A stretch of DNA of 64,000 bases, taken from contig NZ_FCOX02000028.1 of NCBI RefSeq assembly GCF_900044055.2, positions 46,720 through 110,719 of the forward strand, written 5' to 3'. The first letter of the stretch is position 1, and each line of letters opens with the position of its first letter. Source of the stretch: Caballeronia calidae. Its GTDB lineage: Bacteria > Pseudomonadota > Gammaproteobacteria > Burkholderiales > Burkholderiaceae. Below are positions 61,577-64,000 of the stretch, piece by piece. The notes under the pieces are model-generated. The model was not told where the DNA came from. It did no database searches and worked only from the letters and a program-made list of their open reading frames with translations. The position numbers and the translations under genes were made by a program.

Positions 61577-63273
61577 ATCGTTGATGTTGCCCGCCAGTGC
61601 CGCTGAAACTCCTGCGCCTGCCGCTCCGCCCGCAACATTGCCGCCACCCAGAACGTGCCCGAGGTCGACGACAGCACGCCGTTCGCCTGCATCGTGCCGC
61701 CCTGGTTGTTCGTCGCGCCCGTGACGGTTTCCGTGAGCGCGCCACCCGACACGATCTGACCATTGCGGTTCGAGAGCGCGCCCGCCGTCACGGTCTGCGC
61801 ACCGCCCGAGGACATCGCACCGTTATCGTTGGTGAGTGAGCCGCTTGCCCGCGCGTCGAGCGTCCCGCCGGCGGTCGTGGTCGCACCAGACAGGTTCAGG
61901 TCGCCGCTGCTTGCCGCCAGCACGAGCGCGCCGTTGGCCGAATTGATGCTGCCCGCGAGATTGACCGCGCCGCCATTGACGTTCGCATTGCCGCCCGCCA
62001 CATTGCGGCCCGTCGCTGTGACGGCACCCGACGCGCCGACGTTCAGGTCACCGGACTGCGCCAGCGAACCATCGCCGTTGACGCCTGCGGCGAGCGTGCC
62101 CGTCGATGCGACGCTCCCCGCGTCGATCGTCGTGCTCTGTTGCGCGGCCAGCATGCCGCTGTTCGTGAGCGTGCCGCTCGTCGTCGCGCTGACATTGCCT
62201 TGCGCGTAGGTCGTGCCGCTGTTGCCGATGCCCTGGCTTGCGCTCGCGCTGATGGAACCGCTCGCGTTGGTCGTGCCGGCGAGCAAAAGCTGGCCGTTGG
62301 ATTTGAGCGTCAGGTCGCCCGCTTGAGCAGCAATCACGCCCTTGGTCGAGACACCTACGCCGTATTCGTTCGAAGCGAGATAGATGCGATTGGCGTACAT
62401 GCCACCCAACTGGCTCACGTCGATCGCGAGCGAAGGCGCCGGACCGCTACCCGCAATCGGCGTCGCGTTGAGCGTATCGTGATCGACATCGTTCGCGCCG
62501 GCGATCACGTTGAGACTCTTCGCGTAGATCGCGGCATTGACTTGAATCGCACGGGCGATCAGATCGACCTGGTCGATATTCGTTGCATTCAGGCCCGCGC
62601 CTTGGACAACGATGTTGCCGCCTGACACCGTGAAGCCCGCCAGATTGCCGCCCGGACCAAAGTTCGGCGTGCCGGTCGTCAGAATTCCACGCGATGTATT
62701 GATGAAACCGCCGCCATCGACGACGATCCCGTTGGGATTCGCGACGATGACCTCCGCGCGCGGCCCCGCAACTTCCAGATAACCGCGCAGCTGCGAAGGC
62801 GAATTCGACATCACCTGATTCACGATGATGCGCGCTTCCTGACCCGGCGTCAGATTCGCATTGCCGTTGATGTAGCCCGCCTGCTGCGTCTGCGTGAGGG
62901 TCGGCGAGTTGTTCAGGATCGCGCCCTTGCCGGGCACATCGAATTGCGAATAATTGTTGAGAGAGACGCCGGCCGCACTGGGTCTGGCGATATTCACCTG
63001 ATCGAGCCCGTTCTGGGTCTGCAGCACCTGCGTTGCCGATCCCGGCTTCGCAACGATTTGTGATAAGGCCAACGTCGATGCGGTGCCAAGCATCAGCATC
63101 GCCGTCCATGCCATGCCGCGCAACGCTGGCGCGAGAATCGACGTGTCGGCGCCGCGGCGGGCGCCCCGCTCCCCTTTACCGCCCGCATTGCCGCGCGCCA
63201 CCGCGAAATCTGCCGCCGCGACGACCATGTTGCGCACGCGGCTGTACACCAATCGGTATGAATTCTTGTTCAT
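61573..63273 (-). pseudogene. CdiA/filamentous haemagglutinin N-terminal part, truncated by internal deletion
   Basis: Residues 1-24 (NKNSYRLVYSRVRNMVVAAAD) are the extended signal peptide region, followed by a signal helix near residue 55 and the two-partner-secretion domain (residues 80-330: IARPSAAGVSLNNYSQFDV, NGIVVDGGGFINTSRG). About 230 residues of repeats follow. At about 61650 the sequence passes into the pre-toxin coding sequence in the wrong frame, ending with a junk tail (FWVAAMLRAERQ...). Full-length proteins exceed 2000-3000 residues, so most repeats and the reading frame to the toxin are lost. No cdiB lies on either side within the window. Confidence 0.85.
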
Positions 63274-63567
63274 TACTAGAGCTTCTCTGACTGCAACAGA
63301 CGGTCCGGAATAAAAGGTTCCGGAAAGCCCAGAATTCTCGGTACCTTGAGAATCCGTAACAGTCAGATAACTCCGAAATGAACACCGAGATGCGAGCGCT
63401 TTTCGTGCGATGCGTACGCACTCACGCCGCTCGGACGTCGAATTCGCGGTGAGGATCCCGTCTGCTTCGACATCGGCTCGAACGTCTCTCCAGTCAAAAC
63501 TTGTTTCTTCGCGTTCCTTATTATTTAGCCGAATCAGACGATCGATCGCAATGCAGACACCCGCGCC
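63274..63567. other. 294-bp intergenic region upstream of the CdiA gene
   Basis: No convincing ORF or RNA gene. It would contain the cdi promoter. No clear -10/-35 pair could be chosen with confidence. Confidence 0.5.
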
Positions 63568-63822
63568 TCAGCGACGAGCCTCGGCCCGCCTAAGTCTGCC
63601 GCTGAAATAGCGCTCGCGCGAAGCGCGGATCGCGGCGTCGAAGTCCGTCTCCGTCGCGAGGTGCTTGTGATCCACGCTGACGAGCCATCCTTGCGCGGAA
63701 CGGCACCAGCGGATTCGTCCTTCGTCGTAGAGCTCGGAGAACCAGCGCCAGAGCGTGGCGTCTTCCTTGTCGGCGAGCATGGCCGCCTCGCTCCGAACCT
63801 TGTCGTGAATGATCGCCAGCAT
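63568..63822 (-). CDS. Uncharacterised small protein
   Basis: An 84-residue product from ATG 63822, preceded by GGAGG 11 bases upstream. An ATG at 63927 would add 35 residues, but that stretch uses ATA codons heavily and overlaps the next frame, so the shorter form is favoured. TLWRWFSELYDEGRIRWCRSAQGWLVSVDHKHLATETDFDAAIRASRERYF looks like a compact winged-helix or SH3-like fold. No family recognised. Confidence 0.6.
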   Translation of the reverse strand: MLAIIHDKVRSEAAMLADKEDATLWRWFSELYDEGRIRWCRSAQGWLVSVDHKHLATETDFDAAIRASRERYFSGRLRRAEARR

Positions 63823-63871
63823 GGTTGTCGTGGCCTCCGGGCAGTTCGTTATCGCTATGGCGTGTACGCGC

Positions 63872-63994
63872 TCAAGACAACTCAGCGCGGCCCAATGCGA
63901 TATATCGCGCGAGATGATGATCTTCATCGCCCAACTGATGATCGATCATCACGAGACGCTTCGCGTAGTGGGAAAGCGGCAGCTCCCACGTCAT
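63872..63994 (-). CDS. Short uncharacterised frame at the right edge, possibly the end of a longer gene
   Basis: Reads MTWELPLSHYAKRLVMIDHQLGDEDHHLARYIALGRAELS from ATG 63994 to TGA 63872; the frame is also open to the window edge, so this may be the C-terminus of a larger protein. Codon use looks coding. It precedes the gene at 63568-63822 by about 50 bp on the same strand. Confidence 0.45.
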   Translation of the reverse strand: MTWELPLSHYAKRLVMIDHQLGDEDHHLARYIALGRAELS

Positions 63995-64000
63995 GCCGAT

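Noticed and set aside
57000..64000. A cdiB/two-partner transporter gene for the CdiA protein
   Set aside because: No outer-membrane TpsB-like sequence is present on either side within the window; it may be beyond 64000 or lost.
1..64000. CRISPR arrays, rRNA genes, IS elements or riboswitches
   Set aside because: No regularly spaced repeats, rRNA sequence, transposase motifs or recognisable aptamer consensus were seen.

Overview
The window is high-GC, gene-dense DNA of a Burkholderiales bacterium, most likely Paraburkholderia, Caballeronia or Burkholderia. The evidence is protein-level: a CdiA whose pre-toxin region carries the Burkholderia-type LYN motif, many GcvA-like LysR regulators, paired response-regulator/thioredoxin-reductase genes, and long operons of ABC transporters with FAD amine oxidoreductases. 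No phage, transposase or CRISPR array is visible.

Layout. 1-4.4 kb: edge of an old-yellow-enzyme gene with a divergent TetR regulator, two small membrane proteins, a lone glycosyltransferase and a LysR gene. 4.4-8.2 kb: MFS transporter, DUF488 protein, double GNAT protein and a GhrA-like reductase. 8.3-14.3 kb: a same-strand catabolic set (class III aminotransferase, Lrp regulator, tartrate dehydrogenase, succinate-semialdehyde dehydrogenase, aspartoacylase-like hydrolase, cupin). 14.4-24.7 kb: a polyamine-type ABC transporter split over two transcription units (binding protein plus GMC oxidoreductase on +; ATPase, HAD protein, FAD oxidoreductase, two permeases and aldehyde dehydrogenase on -) with a LysR regulator. 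24.6-42.9 kb: an overlapping operon for a dipeptide/opine-type ABC transporter and a three-subunit HcnABC-like dehydrogenase, then HAD, FAD oxidoreductase, aldehyde dehydrogenase, a second GNAT protein, a second peptide-binding protein, a complete old-yellow-enzyme demethylase and its LysR regulator. The two catabolic blocks share paralogous parts (HAD-FAD pair, aldehyde dehydrogenase, LysR) and probably import and oxidise different amines.

42.9-57.1 kb is mixed core and accessory DNA: MscS channel, tRNA-Leu(GAG) followed by a small toxin/Imm50-like immunity remnant, a CbbR-like LysR regulator divergent from a type II NADH dehydrogenase, a three-gene redox-signalling set (two histidine kinases with cyclic-nucleotide-binding-like domains around a response regulator fused to a thioredoxin-reductase-like protein), a DAACS symporter with an amino-acid binding protein, and a diguanylate cyclase.

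57.4-63.3 kb is a decayed contact-dependent inhibition locus. A CdiA N-terminus has lost its central repeats and is joined out of frame to a toxin-bearing C-terminus (DUF6883-like toxin with DUF4926-like immunity). A second, displaced CdiA-CT/immunity pair follows. Each pair ends in a strong AACAAACCC...GGGTTTGTT hairpin and then a SymE-type gene on the other strand, one probably frameshifted and one a short remnant. No cdiB is present in the window. This repeated toxin-immunity-hairpin-symE unit is the most unusual structure here. The second notable signal is a two-part operator shared by the binding-protein and ATPase promoters of the split polyamine-type transporter, 9 kb apart.
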